A stretch of DNA of 64,000 bases from Spirosoma rhododendri (GTDB lineage: Bacteria > Bacteroidota > Bacteroidia > Cytophagales > Spirosomataceae). Positions 9,766-19,906 of the stretch are shown here, piece after piece. The DNA is taken from the NCBI RefSeq assembly GCF_012849055.1, contig NZ_CP051677.1:3859001-3923000 (forward strand), written 5' to 3'. Numbering within the stretch: position 1 is the stretch's first letter; each line of letters opens with the position of its first letter. Both the position numbers and the translations under genes were made by a program. Under the pieces are notes generated by a model. It saw only the letters and a program-made list of their open reading frames with translations, searched no databases and was not told the origin of the DNA.

Positions 9766-11190
9766 TTGAGTCAATCAACATACGATGCGGTCGTCGTCGG
9801 AGCGGGACCGAACGGGCTGGCTGCGGCCATTACCCTACAGCGGACGGGCCTGTCGGTACTGCTTGTCGAAGGAAAGGAAACGGTCGGGGGCGGGCTACGA
9901 TCGGCGGAACTAACCCTGCCCGGTTTCCGGCACGACATCGGCTCGGCTATTCACCCGATGGCGGTCGGGTCGCCATTTTTTCAATCCGTACCACTGGCTG
10001 ATTTCGGGCTGCGCTTTGTACAGCCACCGGTTGCCGCTGCACACCCGCTCGACGGTGGCCGGGCAGCTGCCTTGCGGGGTACGGTGGGCGATACGGCCCG
10101 GTCGCTGGGAGCCGATGGACAGACTTACCGCGATTTGCTGGAACCGTTGGTTGACCGCTGGCCGGGTCTGGCTCCCGACGTGCTGGGGCCGCTGGGTTTT
10201 CCGAATCATCCCCTCGACTTTGCCGCCTTCGGTCTGAACGCCATTCAGCCCATCACGTTGCTGGCGAAGCGATTTAAAACCCCCGAAGCCCAGGCACTGC
10301 TGGCCGGGATGGCGGCTCACGCGACGTTACCCCTAACCAGCCTGACCACCTCGGCAATTGCGCTGGTGCTCATGACCGTGGGCCACCGGCACAACTGGCC
10401 AGTACCGGTAGGGGGCTCCGAAGCCATCGCGCAGGCATTAGCCGGGTATTTCCAGTCCATCGGCGGTACGATCATTACCAACTGGCCGGTCAGGTCACTG
10501 GATGAATTACCCCCCGCCCGCGCCGTACTGCTCGACGTAACACCCCGGCAGATGCTGGCGCTGGCGGGGAATCGATTTTCAACACTGTATCGGCGGCAAC
10601 TCGAACGGTTTCAGTACGGGATGGGCGTCTTTAAGATCGACTGGGCGCTCGACGGACCAATTCCCTTTACGGCATCGGCCTGTCGGCAGGCGGGTACGGT
10701 GCATATTGGGGGTACGCTGGACGAAATCCGGCTGGCCGAGCAGCAGACCGCAGCGGGTAACCACCCCGACCGGCCGTTCGTCCTGCTGGCGCAACAAAGC
10801 CTGTTCGACGACAGCCGCGCGCCCGCCGGGAAGCACACCGCCTGGGCCTATTGCCACGTCCCGAACGGCTCGACCGTTGACCGAACCGACGCCATCGAAC
10901 AGCAGATCGAACGGTTTGCGCCCGGCTTCCGCGATCAGATTCTGGCGCGCCATACGCTGAACACGACCCAGCTGGAGACGTACAATCCGAACTTTATCGG
11001 GGGCGATATCAACGGCGGCCGACTCGATATTACGCAGCTCTTCACGCGCCCCGTCATCTCCCTGTCGCCCTACAACACTTCCGCGAAAGGTATCTATGTC
11101 TGCTCATCGTCGACCCCGCCCGGTGGTGGTGTTCATGGTATGTGCGGCTTCCACGCAGCTGATCGGGCGATGAAAGACTTGTTCAGCTAG
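9766..11190 (+). CDS. Phytoene desaturase-like NAD(P)/FAD-dependent oxidoreductase
   Basis: 474 residues from a TTG start; no in-frame ATG exists between the preceding stop and the flavin fold. The N-terminal dinucleotide-binding motif VVVGAGPNGLAAAITL is followed by the acidic end of strand 2 (LLVEGKETVGGG) and LPGFRHDIGSAIHPM, the pattern of CrtI-type amine-oxidase-fold proteins. The C-terminal FAD motif is CSSSTPPGGGVHGMCGFHAA. Proteins of this group include carotenoid desaturases, retinol saturase and many of unknown substrate. No carotenoid genes lie nearby, so carotenoid synthesis is not supported by context. It follows the sulfite dehydrogenase by 64 bases and could share its transcript. 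Confidence 0.85.
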   Translation: MSQSTYDAVVVGAGPNGLAAAITLQRTGLSVLLVEGKETVGGGLRSAELTLPGFRHDIGSAIHPMAVGSPFFQSVPLADFGLRFVQPPVAAAHPLDGGRAAALRGTVGDTARSLGADGQTYRDLLEPLVDRWPGLAPDVLGPLGFPNHPLDFAAFGLNAIQPITLLAKRFKTPEAQALLAGMAAHATLPLTSLTTSAIALVLMTVGHRHNWPVPVGGSEAIAQALAGYFQSIGGTIITNWPVRSLDELPPARAVLLDVTPRQMLALAGNRFSTLYRRQLERFQYGMGVFKIDWALDGPIPFTASACRQAGTVHIGGTLDEIRLAEQQTAAGNHPDRPFVLLAQQSLFDDSRAPAGKHTAWAYCHVPNGSTVDRTDAIEQQIERFAPGFRDQILARHTLNTTQLETYNPNFIGGDINGGRLDITQLFTRPVISLSPYNTSAKGIYVCSSSTPPGGGVHGMCGFHAADRAMKDLFS

Positions 11191-11345
11191 AAGGCCCGGT
11201 GCGTAATCCTGCGGCTCGTGAATGATATAGGGATAGTTTTACCGCGCCATTTGCGAAAAGTCAGACGATAGATTTTGTCCATTTGCAAACAGCAGACCAA
11301 CGACTCGTGTTTAGTCGAGATGAGTTCCTTTCTCGACAGTGTCTC

Positions 11346-13586
11346 GTGAATTTTAATCATACAAAAGCTGACTCGTTTCTTCCGTCGGATGGGGAAATGA
11401 GTACATTAATTCGTCAGTTCGACTGGGCCAAAACGCCCATTGGTGAACTGGATCAGTGGCCCGTCAGCCTGCGCACGGTGGTACGCATGACGCTTACGTC
11501 CCGCTTTCCCATGCTTATCTTCTGGGGCCCCGCGTTGATTACTTTTTACAACGATGCCTTTCGCCCCAGTCTGGGCAACGAAGGCAAACACCCGTCTTCG
11601 CTGGGTCAGCCCGGTCACATCAGCTGGTCCGAAACCTGGCCTGTTATCGGGCCGATGATCGACACAATCATGGCCGGGGGCGAGTCCGTCTGGTTTGAAG
11701 ATCAGAAACTGCCGATCTACCGCGAAGGCCATATGGACTACGCCTACTGGACGTACTGTTTCAGCGCCCTCACTGACGACGAGGGCGACATCAATGGCGT
11801 ACTGGTAACCTGCACCGAAACGACAAAGACCGTCGAGAGTATCGAGCAACTTCAGGAGAGTCAGCGCTTTGCGGATAGTCTGTTTTACCATTCGCCGATT
11901 GCCAATGTGGTCTTTATGGGGCCGGACATGACGGTTCACATGGCCAATGAGGCAATGCTGTCGATATGGGGCCGCGACAGATCGGTTGTAGGGCTGCCGT
12001 TTCTGGACGCGCTGCCGGAACTGGGTTCGACCCACAAGATGCAGCGCCTACGCACCGTGTGGCAGACGGGCGAACCGTTTTATCAGACCGAAGAGCGATT
12101 CGATCTGATCCGCTACGGACAGCCTTATACTGGCTACTACAACTACGTTTACGAGGCTTTACGCAGCGCTACCGGCGAAATAAACGGTGTCAGTTGCTCG
12201 GTTTATGAAGTCACCGAGCAGGTGCTGACCCGCAAAGCAATTGCTGCCAGCGAAGCGCGGTTGCGGAGTCTGGTGGAGAGCGCGCCCTTTCCCATTGCCC
12301 TCTACGTGGGCGAACGGATGCATATCGAGCTGGCCAACCGGTCTATTATGGACGTGTGGGGGAAAGGGTACGACGTAATTGGCAAGAGTTATCAGGATAT
12401 TCTGCCCGAACTGGCCAGTCAGCCGATCTTCGCGCAGGTAGAAGGCGTTCGTCAGACGGGCGTAGCTTTCCACGCCCGCCATCAGCAGGTAGATATTGTT
12501 ATCGACGGGCGGTTACAGCCCTTTTACTTCAATTACAGCTTTACCCCCGTGCTGGACGAGAACGGGCAGGTGTACGGGGTTATGAACACGGCCGCCGAGG
12601 TAACCGACCTGGTGCTGGCCCAGCAGGCGCTGGCCGAGAGCGAAGCGCGCTACCGAGAGCTGGCGCAGGATCTGGAACACCAGATTGAGAACCGGACGTA
12701 CGAACTGGCGTCGGCGAATGAAGAGCTGGCCGCCAGCAACGAAGAGTACGCGGCCATCAATGAAGAACTGGAAGGAGCCAACCGGTTGCTGAGCCGCTCG
12801 AACGATAATCTGCAACAGTTTGCCTACGTAGCCAGCCACGATTTGCAGGAGCCGCTGCGCAAGATTCAGCAGTTTGGTAACCTGCTCCAGCTGCGCCAGA
12901 CCAAACAAGCGCTCGATTCCGAATCGGTCGCCTATATCGAGCGGATGCAGTCGGCTGCCAGCCGGATGTCGACGCTGATTCGGGATATTCTGACCTATTC
13001 GCGGATCGATACCCACCAGGAAGCAAACCACCCGGTTCCGCTCACCGAAGTCATGGCGGAAGTGCGGACGAATCTGGAACTGTCGATTAACGAGACAGGA
13101 GCGGTGCTGCTGGTGGATGAGTTGCCGACGGTTTCCGGCGATTTCGCTCAGCTGAGCCAGCTATTTCAGAATCTACTGAGCAATGCGTTAAAATTCCGAA
13201 AGGCAGATACAACGCCCGTTCTTCAGGTTCAGACGGCGCTGGTGCCAGCCGATCAGTTGCCCGTCGGGGTGCATCCGGCCCGTTCGACCCGGGCGTACTA
13301 CCGAATCGACGTGAAAGACAACGGGATCGGTTTCGACCCCAAATACGTCGACCGGATTTTTCAGGTTTTTCAGCGGCTGCACGGCAAGGGTGAGTACGAA
13401 GGCACGGGCATCGGACTGGCGATCTGCCAGCGGGTAGCCGCCAATCACGGCGGTACGATTACGGCCCACAGCCAGCCGGGGGAGGGGCTACGTTCAGCGT
13501 TTACCTGCCAGCGCAGGCCTGAGCCCGCGCGCTGCCGGGCATCCGAAAGCGGTTTGGACTGGGCGGGTCCGCACCGACCTTTCTAA
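11346..13586 (+). CDS. PAS-domain sensor histidine kinase, C-terminal frameshift
   Basis: Cytoplasmic multi-PAS kinase. An N-terminal sensor block (LIRQFDWAKTPIGELDQWP) is followed by two PAS domains, a coiled coil rich in EELAASNEEYAAINEEL, the phosphoacceptor FAYVASHDLQEPLRK (His498 counted from 11346), and a HATPase domain with NLLSNALKF, DNGIGFD and GTGIGLAICQ. One G is missing at 13484-13487; restoring it gives the usual end GATFSVYLPAQA with TGA at 13520-13522, whereas the written frame runs on to 13586 with an unrelated tail. The start is uncertain: TTG 11283, GTG 11346 and ATG 11397 are possible. I prefer 11346 because the paralogue at 59174-62280 is similar upstream of 11397 (ESFLAGGGEM against DSFLPSDGEM). 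No response regulator is adjacent; the signal is unknown. Confidence 0.87.
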   Translation: MNFNHTKADSFLPSDGEMSTLIRQFDWAKTPIGELDQWPVSLRTVVRMTLTSRFPMLIFWGPALITFYNDAFRPSLGNEGKHPSSLGQPGHISWSETWPVIGPMIDTIMAGGESVWFEDQKLPIYREGHMDYAYWTYCFSALTDDEGDINGVLVTCTETTKTVESIEQLQESQRFADSLFYHSPIANVVFMGPDMTVHMANEAMLSIWGRDRSVVGLPFLDALPELGSTHKMQRLRTVWQTGEPFYQTEERFDLIRYGQPYTGYYNYVYEALRSATGEINGVSCSVYEVTEQVLTRKAIAASEARLRSLVESAPFPIALYVGERMHIELANRSIMDVWGKGYDVIGKSYQDILPELASQPIFAQVEGVRQTGVAFHARHQQVDIVIDGRLQPFYFNYSFTPVLDENGQVYGVMNTAAEVTDLVLAQQALAESEARYRELAQDLEHQIENRTYELASANEELAASNEEYAAINEELEGANRLLSRSNDNLQQFAYVASHDLQEPLRKIQQFGNLLQLRQTKQALDSESVAYIERMQSAASRMSTLIRDILTYSRIDTHQEANHPVPLTEVMAEVRTNLELSINETGAVLLVDELPTVSGDFAQLSQLFQNLLSNALKFRKADTTPVLQVQTALVPADQLPVGVHPARSTRAYYRIDVKDNGIGFDPKYVDRIFQVFQRLHGKGEYEGTGIGLAICQRVAANHGGTITAHSQPGEGLRSAFTCQRRPEPARCRASESGLDWAGPHRPF

Positions 13587-13663
13587 TATCTTCTAATTTC
13601 CTTCTCAGGCCGTTTTAATAACCGGGCGGTTCCTTTGTATCAGTTCAGCACCGATACAAGGTT

Positions 13664-14017
13664 ATGAAACTCCCAAATATCCCCGTTCGCCAATCCGACG
13701 TCCGGCGGTCGGCCGACCGTCGGACCGCATCCATTCTGCTTTATGGCTTTGGGCTGGCACTGGCGCTTTCGCTGGTGTTCAACGGGTTTCTATTGTACGA
13801 AAAAAGCCACCTCGAACGCATACGCGCGGCCGAGCTGAGCGACGCTTACCAGCCCATCGACAACATGGTCTGGCAGCAGGAACTTTCCGAATGCCGGCGG
13901 GCCAACGAGCAGAAAGACAGCCTTATTCTTCGCCTGGCGCAGGCACCCAACGCACCCCCCGGCGAAACCCGGCAGGGTCCGGCAATTGCCGTTCAGCACC
14001 CGCCATCCAACCGCTAA
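13664..14017 (+). CDS. Small single-pass membrane protein of unknown function
   Basis: 117 residues with an ATG start. A basic N terminus (RRSADRRT) precedes one transmembrane helix at about 24-45 (SILLYGFGLALALSLVFNGF). A predicted helical stretch (KSHLERIRAAELSDAYQPID) and a polar, Pro-rich tail follow, so most of the protein probably faces the periplasm. No family recognised. It stands alone between the histidine kinase and the efflux operon, whose first ATG is 94 bases beyond its stop. The coding call rests on the start, the composition and the absence of a better reading on the other strand. Confidence 0.6.
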   Translation: MKLPNIPVRQSDVRRSADRRTASILLYGFGLALALSLVFNGFLLYEKSHLERIRAAELSDAYQPIDNMVWQQELSECRRANEQKDSLILRLAQAPNAPPGETRQGPAIAVQHPPSNR

Positions 14018-14111
14018 CAAGTTCAGCCACAACGGCTCATCCTCAAATCAATCAATTAACCAATATAATTTCTTTGCCGTGGTACAGTCCACCTTTCAAC
14101 ATACAACCATC

Positions 14112-15194
14112 ATGAAAAAAAGCCTTGTGCTGATGAGCCTGAGCATGGTACTATGCCTGGCCAGTTGCGCTAAGAAAGAAGAAGAAAAGCAGGAAGCGGT
14201 CGAGTATCAGGTAACCAGTCCACTTCAGAAAGACACGACAATTACCAAAGAGTACGTCGGTCAGGTCAGGGCTATCCGCCACATCGAGATGCGGGCGCAG
14301 CAGCGGGGCTACATTCAGAACATCTACGTCGACGAAGGGCAGTCCGTCAATCAGGGGCAGATGATGTTCCAGATCATGCCCAAACTCTACGAAGCTGAAT
14401 TGCAGAAGGCGGAAGCCGAAGCCAACTACGCTGACATCGAGTACCAGAACACCAAAAAACTGGCCGACAGCAAGATCGTGGCCCCGACCGAACTGGCGAT
14501 GGCCAACGCCAAATTCAACAAAGCTAAAGCCGATGTGTCGATGGCGCAGGCGCACCTGGGCTTTACCAAAATCCGGGCTCCGTTCAGCGGTATCATGGAC
14601 CGGTTTCAGGTGCGGCTCGGCAGCCTCGTCGACGAAGGCGATCTGCTCACCACCCTGTCCGACAATAGCGAGATGTGGGTGTATTTCAACGTGCCGGAAG
14701 CCGAATACCTCGATCTGAAAGACAAAACCAGCGAGGCAAATCTGAGCAGCGTTGGCCTCAAAATGGCTAACAACAAGCTCTTCCCATATCCGGGCAAGGT
14801 GCAGACTATCGAAGCCGACTTCAACAACGCGACCGGTAACATTGAATTCCGGGCTACGTTCCCCAACCCCAAAGGGCTGCTGCGGCACGGCGAAACGGGT
14901 AACATCGAGATGAAGGTGCCCATCAAAAACGCCGTGATTATCCCGCAGAAAGCCACGTTCGAGGTGCTGGAGAAGAAGTACGTTTACGTGATCGACAAAG
15001 ACAATAAAGTGCGGTCGAGAGAGATTAAAGTAGCCGCCGAAATGCCGCACATCTTCGTCATCAGCTCCGGGCTGAACAAAGACGACAAGATTCTGCTGGA
15101 AGGACTGCGTCAGGTGAAAGAGAATGAAAAAATCGCTTACAAATTCGAGAAGCCACAAAGTGTGATCTCGAATCTGGGTCTGTACGCCGAATAA
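14112..15194 (+). CDS. RND efflux periplasmic adaptor (membrane fusion) lipoprotein
   Basis: 360 residues from ATG 14112, chosen because it gives a clean lipoprotein signal (MKKSLVLMSLSMVLCLASC, lipidated Cys19); the frame is open further upstream to 13986 but without a signal. Domains in order: barrel-sandwich/lipoyl half (MRAQQRGYIQNIYVDEGQSV), alpha-helical hairpin (EAELQKAEAEANYADIEYQN), second lipoyl half (FTKIRAPFSGIMDR), beta-barrel and membrane-proximal domains. This is the HlyD/AcrA family. It links the inner-membrane pump encoded next (24 bases downstream) to the outer-membrane channel. Together the three genes make one drug-efflux type operon. Confidence 0.94.
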   Translation: MKKSLVLMSLSMVLCLASCAKKEEEKQEAVEYQVTSPLQKDTTITKEYVGQVRAIRHIEMRAQQRGYIQNIYVDEGQSVNQGQMMFQIMPKLYEAELQKAEAEANYADIEYQNTKKLADSKIVAPTELAMANAKFNKAKADVSMAQAHLGFTKIRAPFSGIMDRFQVRLGSLVDEGDLLTTLSDNSEMWVYFNVPEAEYLDLKDKTSEANLSSVGLKMANNKLFPYPGKVQTIEADFNNATGNIEFRATFPNPKGLLRHGETGNIEMKVPIKNAVIIPQKATFEVLEKKYVYVIDKDNKVRSREIKVAAEMPHIFVISSGLNKDDKILLEGLRQVKENEKIAYKFEKPQSVISNLGLYAE

Positions 15195-15218
15195 TCAGCG
15201 AGTCTAAAATCAGAAGAC

Positions 15219-18200
15219 ATGTTCACAAAATTCATCAAACGACCCGTATTCGCGATCGTGATCTCGGTCATGATCGTCTTTGTCGGGGTGCTGGCGATCA
15301 AGAAACTGCCGATTTCGCAGTTTCCCGACATTGCCCCCACCACGGTCAACATCTTCATTGACTATCCCGGATCGAGCGCCGACGTACTGGTTAAATCGAC
15401 GCTGATTACGCTGGAGCAGGCCCTCAACGGGGTGCAGGATATGCGCTACATCGCTACCGACGCCACCAGTGCCGGTGAAGCCACCCTCCGGATCATCTTC
15501 GAACCCGGCACCGACCCCAACGACGCCGTCGTTCGGGTAAAAACGCGTGTCGACCAGGTGATGCCGCTGCTGCCCGAACTGGTACAGCGCGAAGGGGTTA
15601 TCATCACCCCGATTCAGCCGAGTATGCTGATGTACGTCAACCTCTTCTCGACGGCCAAGAACATCGACGAAAAGTTCCTGTTCAACTACGCCACGGTGAA
15701 GATGATCCCCGAAATCCAGCGGACGAAGGGTATTGCGCGGGCGCAGATTCTGGGTAGCCGCCGGTACGCTATGCGCGTATGGCTGAACCCCGACCGGATG
15801 CGGGCCTACAACATTTCCGTGGAGGAAGTGATGAAGGCAATGGGCGAACAAAGCATCATTGGGCGGCCGGGCCGACTCGGGCAAAGCTCCGGTATCGCGG
15901 CTCAGTCGCTGGAATACGTACTGACCTACAAGGGCCGGTATAGCGACCCGAAAGAGTACGAAGGCATTATTATCCGGGCCAACTCGGCGGGGGAAAGCAT
16001 TCACCTGCGCGACATTGCCCGCGTCGAACTGGGTAGCGAATTCGTCAACATCTACTCCAACCTCGACGGCCACCCGTCGGCGGCTATCGTCCTGCGGCAG
16101 AACTACGGCAGTAACGCCAGCGACGTAATCGACGAAGTAAAAGAGAAGCTGGAAGTGATGAAAGAGTCGTTCCCGCCGGGTGTCGACTACAAAATCAGCT
16201 ACGACGTATCGAACTTCCTAGACGCGTCGATCGAGCAGGTTATCGATACGCTGCGCGACGCCTTTATCCTGGTGGCCCTCGTCGTGTTCCTGTTCCTGGG
16301 CGACTGGCGGTCGACGCTCATCCCGATTCTGGCGGTGCCGGTGTCGCTGATTGGTGCCTTCTTCGTGATTCAGGCGTTCGGTTTGTCCATCAACCTGATT
16401 ACGCTCTTCGCCCTTGTACTGGCTATCGGTATCGTGGTCGATGATGCCATTGTGGTGGTCGAGGCCGTGCACGCCAAGATGGAGGAAAAGCCGTATCTGA
16501 CGCCCTTTGGGGCCGTTAAGCAGGTGCTGGGCGAAATCAGCGGAGCCATTATCGCCATCACGCTCGTCATGGTGTCGGTATTCCTGCCGATCTCGTTCAT
16601 GACCGGCCCGGTCGGTACGTTCTACCGGCAGTTCTCGATCACAATGGCCAGTTCGATCGTTATCTCGGCCCTGATCGCCCTGACGCTGACGCCCGTACTG
16701 TGCGCCATGCTGCTGAAAAATCACCACGGCCATCCGCCGAAGAAAAACCTGCTGACCCGCGCCATCGATGGCTTCAACCGGCGATTCGACAAGCTGACCG
16801 GCTGGTATGTGGGTATTCTGAAGCTGATCGTGAGCCGGCGCGTGCTGACGTTCCTGATTCTGGGCGGCTTCTGCGTGGGTATTTTCCTCGAAAACCAGGT
16901 GCTGCCAGCGGGTTTCATCCCGAACGAAGACCAGAGTACGATCTACGCCATCATCCAGACCCCGCCGGGCTCGACGCTGGAGCAGACCAACCAGGTATCA
17001 CGGCGGTTGCAGAAGATTTGCGAAGAAGTGCCGGGTATCGAGTCCGTATCGTCGCTGGCGGGTTACGAGATCATGACCGAGGGTCGGGGTTCCAACGCCG
17101 GTACCTGTCTGATCAACCTCAAAACGTGGTCGCAGCGGGATAAGAACGTGAAAGAGATCATGGAAGAGCTGGAAGGCAAAACCCGTAATCTGGGCGCGAC
17201 CATCGAGTTCTTCGAGCCACCGGCCATTCCCGGCTTTGGTACATCCGGCGGTTTCTCGATGCGTCTGCTCGACAAAAACACGGATACCGACTACAGCGAG
17301 TTCGACAAGATCAACAAGGAGTTCATGGCTAACCTGGCCAAGCGCCCCGAGCTGACGGGTCTGTTCACCTTCTTCGCGGCCAACTATCCGCAGTACGAAC
17401 TGGAAATCGACAACCAGCTGGCGATGCAGAAAGGCGTGTCGATCGGTAAGGCGATGGACAACCTGAACATCCTGATCGGTAGTACCTACGAGCAAGGGTT
17501 TATCAAGTACAACCAGTTCTTCAAGGTATATGTGCAGTCGGACCCCAGTTTCCGCCGGTTACCGTCTGACCTGCTGAACCTGTTCGTGAAAAACGACGAG
17601 GGTGAAATGGTGCCGTACTCGGCCTTTATGAAGCTGAAGAAAGGGCAGGGACCAAACGAGATTACCCGGTTCAACCTGTACAACTCGTCGGCTATTCAGG
17701 GTTTGCCCGCCAAAGGCTACACCACCGCCGATGCCATTGCGGCCATCCGGGAGGTAGCGGCCAAGACGCTGCCGAAAGGCTACGACGTGGCTTTTGAAGG
17801 CTTGTCGTACGACGAATCCATCCGGGGCAACGAGTCGCTGGTTGTGTTCCTGATCGTGATTGCCTTCGTATACATGGTACTGGCGGCTCAGTACGAAAGC
17901 TTCATCATTCCGCTGGCGGTACTGTTCTCGCTGCCGGTCGGGATCTTCGGTTCGTTCTTCACGCTGCAACTGCTGGGGCTGGAAAACAACATCTACGCCC
18001 AGATCGGTCTGATCATGCTTATCGGTCTGCTCGGTAAAAACGCCGTACTGATCGTGGAATTCGCCGTGCAGAAACGAGCGGAGGGGGCCACGATTCTCAA
18101 CGCAGCTATCGAAGGGGCAAAGGTTCGTTTTCGCCCGATTCTGATGACCTCGTTTGCCTTCGTCGCCGGTCTGATTCCGCTGATTATCGCGACGGGTGCC

Positions 18201-18383
18201 GGGGCCATCGGTAACCGGACCATCGGGGCGTCGGCGCTGGGGGGTATGTTGTTCGGTACCATTTTTGGGGTCGTCATCATCCCCGGTCTGTACTACATAT
18301 TCGCCCACCTGGCCGACGGCCGGAAGCTGATCCGGGGTGAAGAAGAAATGCCATTAACTGAAGAAATCGAGCACCATGTTTAA
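15219..18383 (+). CDS. RND-family multidrug efflux transporter (HAE1/AcrB type), inner-membrane pump
   Basis: 1054 residues, the standard length for AcrB-type pumps. TM1 is FIKRPVFAIVISVMIVFVGV, followed by PDIAPTTVNI, the porter domains, and TM4 with the proton-relay pair Asp-Asp in GIVVDDAIVVVE. The second half has the matching porter domains and TM10 with the conserved Lys in GLLGKNAVLIVEFA. Homotrimeric pumps of this kind take amphiphilic compounds from the periplasm or outer leaflet, driven by the proton gradient. The gene overlaps the next one by 8 bases, so translation is probably coupled. No local repressor gene was seen. Substrates cannot be told from sequence. Confidence 0.96.
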   Translation: MFTKFIKRPVFAIVISVMIVFVGVLAIKKLPISQFPDIAPTTVNIFIDYPGSSADVLVKSTLITLEQALNGVQDMRYIATDATSAGEATLRIIFEPGTDPNDAVVRVKTRVDQVMPLLPELVQREGVIITPIQPSMLMYVNLFSTAKNIDEKFLFNYATVKMIPEIQRTKGIARAQILGSRRYAMRVWLNPDRMRAYNISVEEVMKAMGEQSIIGRPGRLGQSSGIAAQSLEYVLTYKGRYSDPKEYEGIIIRANSAGESIHLRDIARVELGSEFVNIYSNLDGHPSAAIVLRQNYGSNASDVIDEVKEKLEVMKESFPPGVDYKISYDVSNFLDASIEQVIDTLRDAFILVALVVFLFLGDWRSTLIPILAVPVSLIGAFFVIQAFGLSINLITLFALVLAIGIVVDDAIVVVEAVHAKMEEKPYLTPFGAVKQVLGEISGAIIAITLVMVSVFLPISFMTGPVGTFYRQFSITMASSIVISALIALTLTPVLCAMLLKNHHGHPPKKNLLTRAIDGFNRRFDKLTGWYVGILKLIVSRRVLTFLILGGFCVGIFLENQVLPAGFIPNEDQSTIYAIIQTPPGSTLEQTNQVSRRLQKICEEVPGIESVSSLAGYEIMTEGRGSNAGTCLINLKTWSQRDKNVKEIMEELEGKTRNLGATIEFFEPPAIPGFGTSGGFSMRLLDKNTDTDYSEFDKINKEFMANLAKRPELTGLFTFFAANYPQYELEIDNQLAMQKGVSIGKAMDNLNILIGSTYEQGFIKYNQFFKVYVQSDPSFRRLPSDLLNLFVKNDEGEMVPYSAFMKLKKGQGPNEITRFNLYNSSAIQGLPAKGYTTADAIAAIREVAAKTLPKGYDVAFEGLSYDESIRGNESLVVFLIVIAFVYMVLAAQYESFIIPLAVLFSLPVGIFGSFFTLQLLGLENNIYAQIGLIMLIGLLGKNAVLIVEFAVQKRAEGATILNAAIEGAKVRFRPILMTSFAFVAGLIPLIIATGAGAIGNRTIGASALGGMLFGTIFGVVIIPGLYYIFAHLADGRKLIRGEEEMPLTEEIEHHV

Positions 18384-19812
18384 ACGAATTGCCACAATAG
18401 GTCTGGGCGTTGTTGGGCTGTCGGTTGCCTTCACAGCCTGCAAAACCCCGGCTCTGGTCGTTAAGAATGAAAACCGCGCCGTTCCGGTCAACTACAACAC
18501 CCGGACCGGGGAGGACTCGCTGAATACCGGGCTGATGCAATGGCAGCAGTTCTTCACCGATCCAAACCTTGATTCGCTGATTTCTCAGGCCCTGCGTAAC
18601 AACCAGGAACTGAACATCACGACGCAGGAACTGACGCTGGCCCAGAACGAGGCCAACGCCCGCCGGGGGGAATACATGCCCTTCGTGGGCCTGCGCGCCG
18701 AAGCCGGTGTCGACCGGCCGGGCCGCTACACGCTGCAAGGGGCCACGGAAGAAGCCCTGACCATCCGGGATCGCAAGATCCCGGATCCGCTGTCGAACTT
18801 CGCCATCGGTGGTGTTGCCAGCTGGGAAGTCGATATCTGGCGCAGGCTGCGCAACGCCCGGCAGTCGGCTATTCTGCGGTATCAGGCCAGCACTGAAGGT
18901 CGGAACTTCATGATTACCAACCTGATCGGAGAAATAGCATCGTCGTACTACGAACTGCTGGCCTACGATAATCAGCTGGTAATTCTGAAGGAAAACATCG
19001 AGATTCAGAGCAACGCCCTCCGCATCGTTCGCATTCAGAAGGAAGCCGCCCGCGTGACCGAACTGGCCGTACGCCGGTTTGAAGCGCAGGTGCTGAACAC
19101 CCGTGAGCGGCAGTTTACGGTGCAGCAGCGGATCGTGGAAACGGAAAACCGGATCAACTTCCTCGTCGGTCGGTATCCGCAGCCCGTAGCCCGGACGACG
19201 CAGTCGTTCGCGACGATGATGCCCGCCATCATGCACGCGGGTATCCCGTCGCAGCTGCTGGCCAACCGCCCCGACATCAAACGGGCTGAGCTGGACCTGG
19301 CCGCTGCCAAACTCGACGTACAGGTGGCCCGCGCCAATTTCTACCCCCGGCTCGATATCAATGCCGGCCTTGGGTTTGCCGCGTTCAATCCGATGTTCAT
19401 CCTGTCGACGCCCCAGTCGCTGATGTATTCGCTGGTGGGTGGGCTAACGGCTCCGCTGGTCAACCGGATCGGCATCAAGTCGGTGTATCAAAGCGCCAAC
19501 GCCCGGCAGACGCAGGCCGTTTACAACTACGAACGGACCATCCTGAACGCGTACGTTGAAGTAGCCAACCAACTGGCGAATATCAACAACCTGCAAAGCA
19601 GCTACGACCTGAAAACGCAGGAAGTGCTGGCCCTGACCCAGTCGACTGACATCGCTAATACGCTGTTTGGTAACGCCCGTGCCGACTACATGGAGGTACT
19701 GCTTACCCAGCGGGAAGCCCTCGATGCCCGCTTCGATCAGGTCGACACCCGGCAGCAGCAGATGATGGCTGTTATCAATATCTACCGCGCCCTCGGTGGC
19801 GGCTGGCGATAA
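18376..19812 (+). CDS. TolC/NodT-type outer-membrane efflux lipoprotein
   Basis: 478 residues. The N terminus is a lipoprotein signal (VVGLSVAFTACKTP, lipidated Cys about residue 22). Two OEP repeats follow: WQQFFTDPNLDSLISQAL begins the first, SWEVDIWRRLRNARQSA is the conserved first-repeat strand/helix, and IPSQLLANRPDIKRAELDLAAA opens the second repeat. This is the NodT branch of outer-membrane factors. It starts inside the end of the pump gene and closes the three-gene operon; a strong hairpin follows 10 bases after its stop. Confidence 0.95.
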   Translation: MFKRIATIGLGVVGLSVAFTACKTPALVVKNENRAVPVNYNTRTGEDSLNTGLMQWQQFFTDPNLDSLISQALRNNQELNITTQELTLAQNEANARRGEYMPFVGLRAEAGVDRPGRYTLQGATEEALTIRDRKIPDPLSNFAIGGVASWEVDIWRRLRNARQSAILRYQASTEGRNFMITNLIGEIASSYYELLAYDNQLVILKENIEIQSNALRIVRIQKEAARVTELAVRRFEAQVLNTRERQFTVQQRIVETENRINFLVGRYPQPVARTTQSFATMMPAIMHAGIPSQLLANRPDIKRAELDLAAAKLDVQVARANFYPRLDINAGLGFAAFNPMFILSTPQSLMYSLVGGLTAPLVNRIGIKSVYQSANARQTQAVYNYERTILNAYVEVANQLANINNLQSSYDLKTQEVLALTQSTDIANTLFGNARADYMEVLLTQREALDARFDQVDTRQQQMMAVINIYRALGGGWR

Positions 19813-19822
19813 CTAGTGCAGC

Positions 19823-19871
19823 ATAACGACAACGCCCCCCTGCTCATCGAACAGGGGGGCGTTGTCGTTAT
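19823..19871. terminator. Strong bidirectional hairpin terminator after the efflux operon
   Basis: A perfect 20-bp stem, 19823-19842 with 19852-19871, has six consecutive C:G pairs and a 9-base loop. It lies between convergent genes (efflux operon on plus, small membrane protein on minus), so it can serve both strands. There is no long T tract on either side, so a pure Rho-independent mechanism is not certain. Confidence 0.8.
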
Positions 19872-19906
19872 AAACGGTTGAGAGCGGGAGAGAGACCGGC
19901 CGACGG

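Noticed and set aside
11250..11280. Promoter upstream of the PAS kinase (TTTG followed by TAGATTTTG)
   Set aside because: The second box has one extra base against TAnnTTTG and the spacing is about 15 instead of 19-21, so support is too weak.
14151..15158. 335-codon minus-strand frame
   Set aside because: A shadow of the efflux adaptor gene; His/Phe/Val-rich composition typical of antisense frames in high-GC genes.
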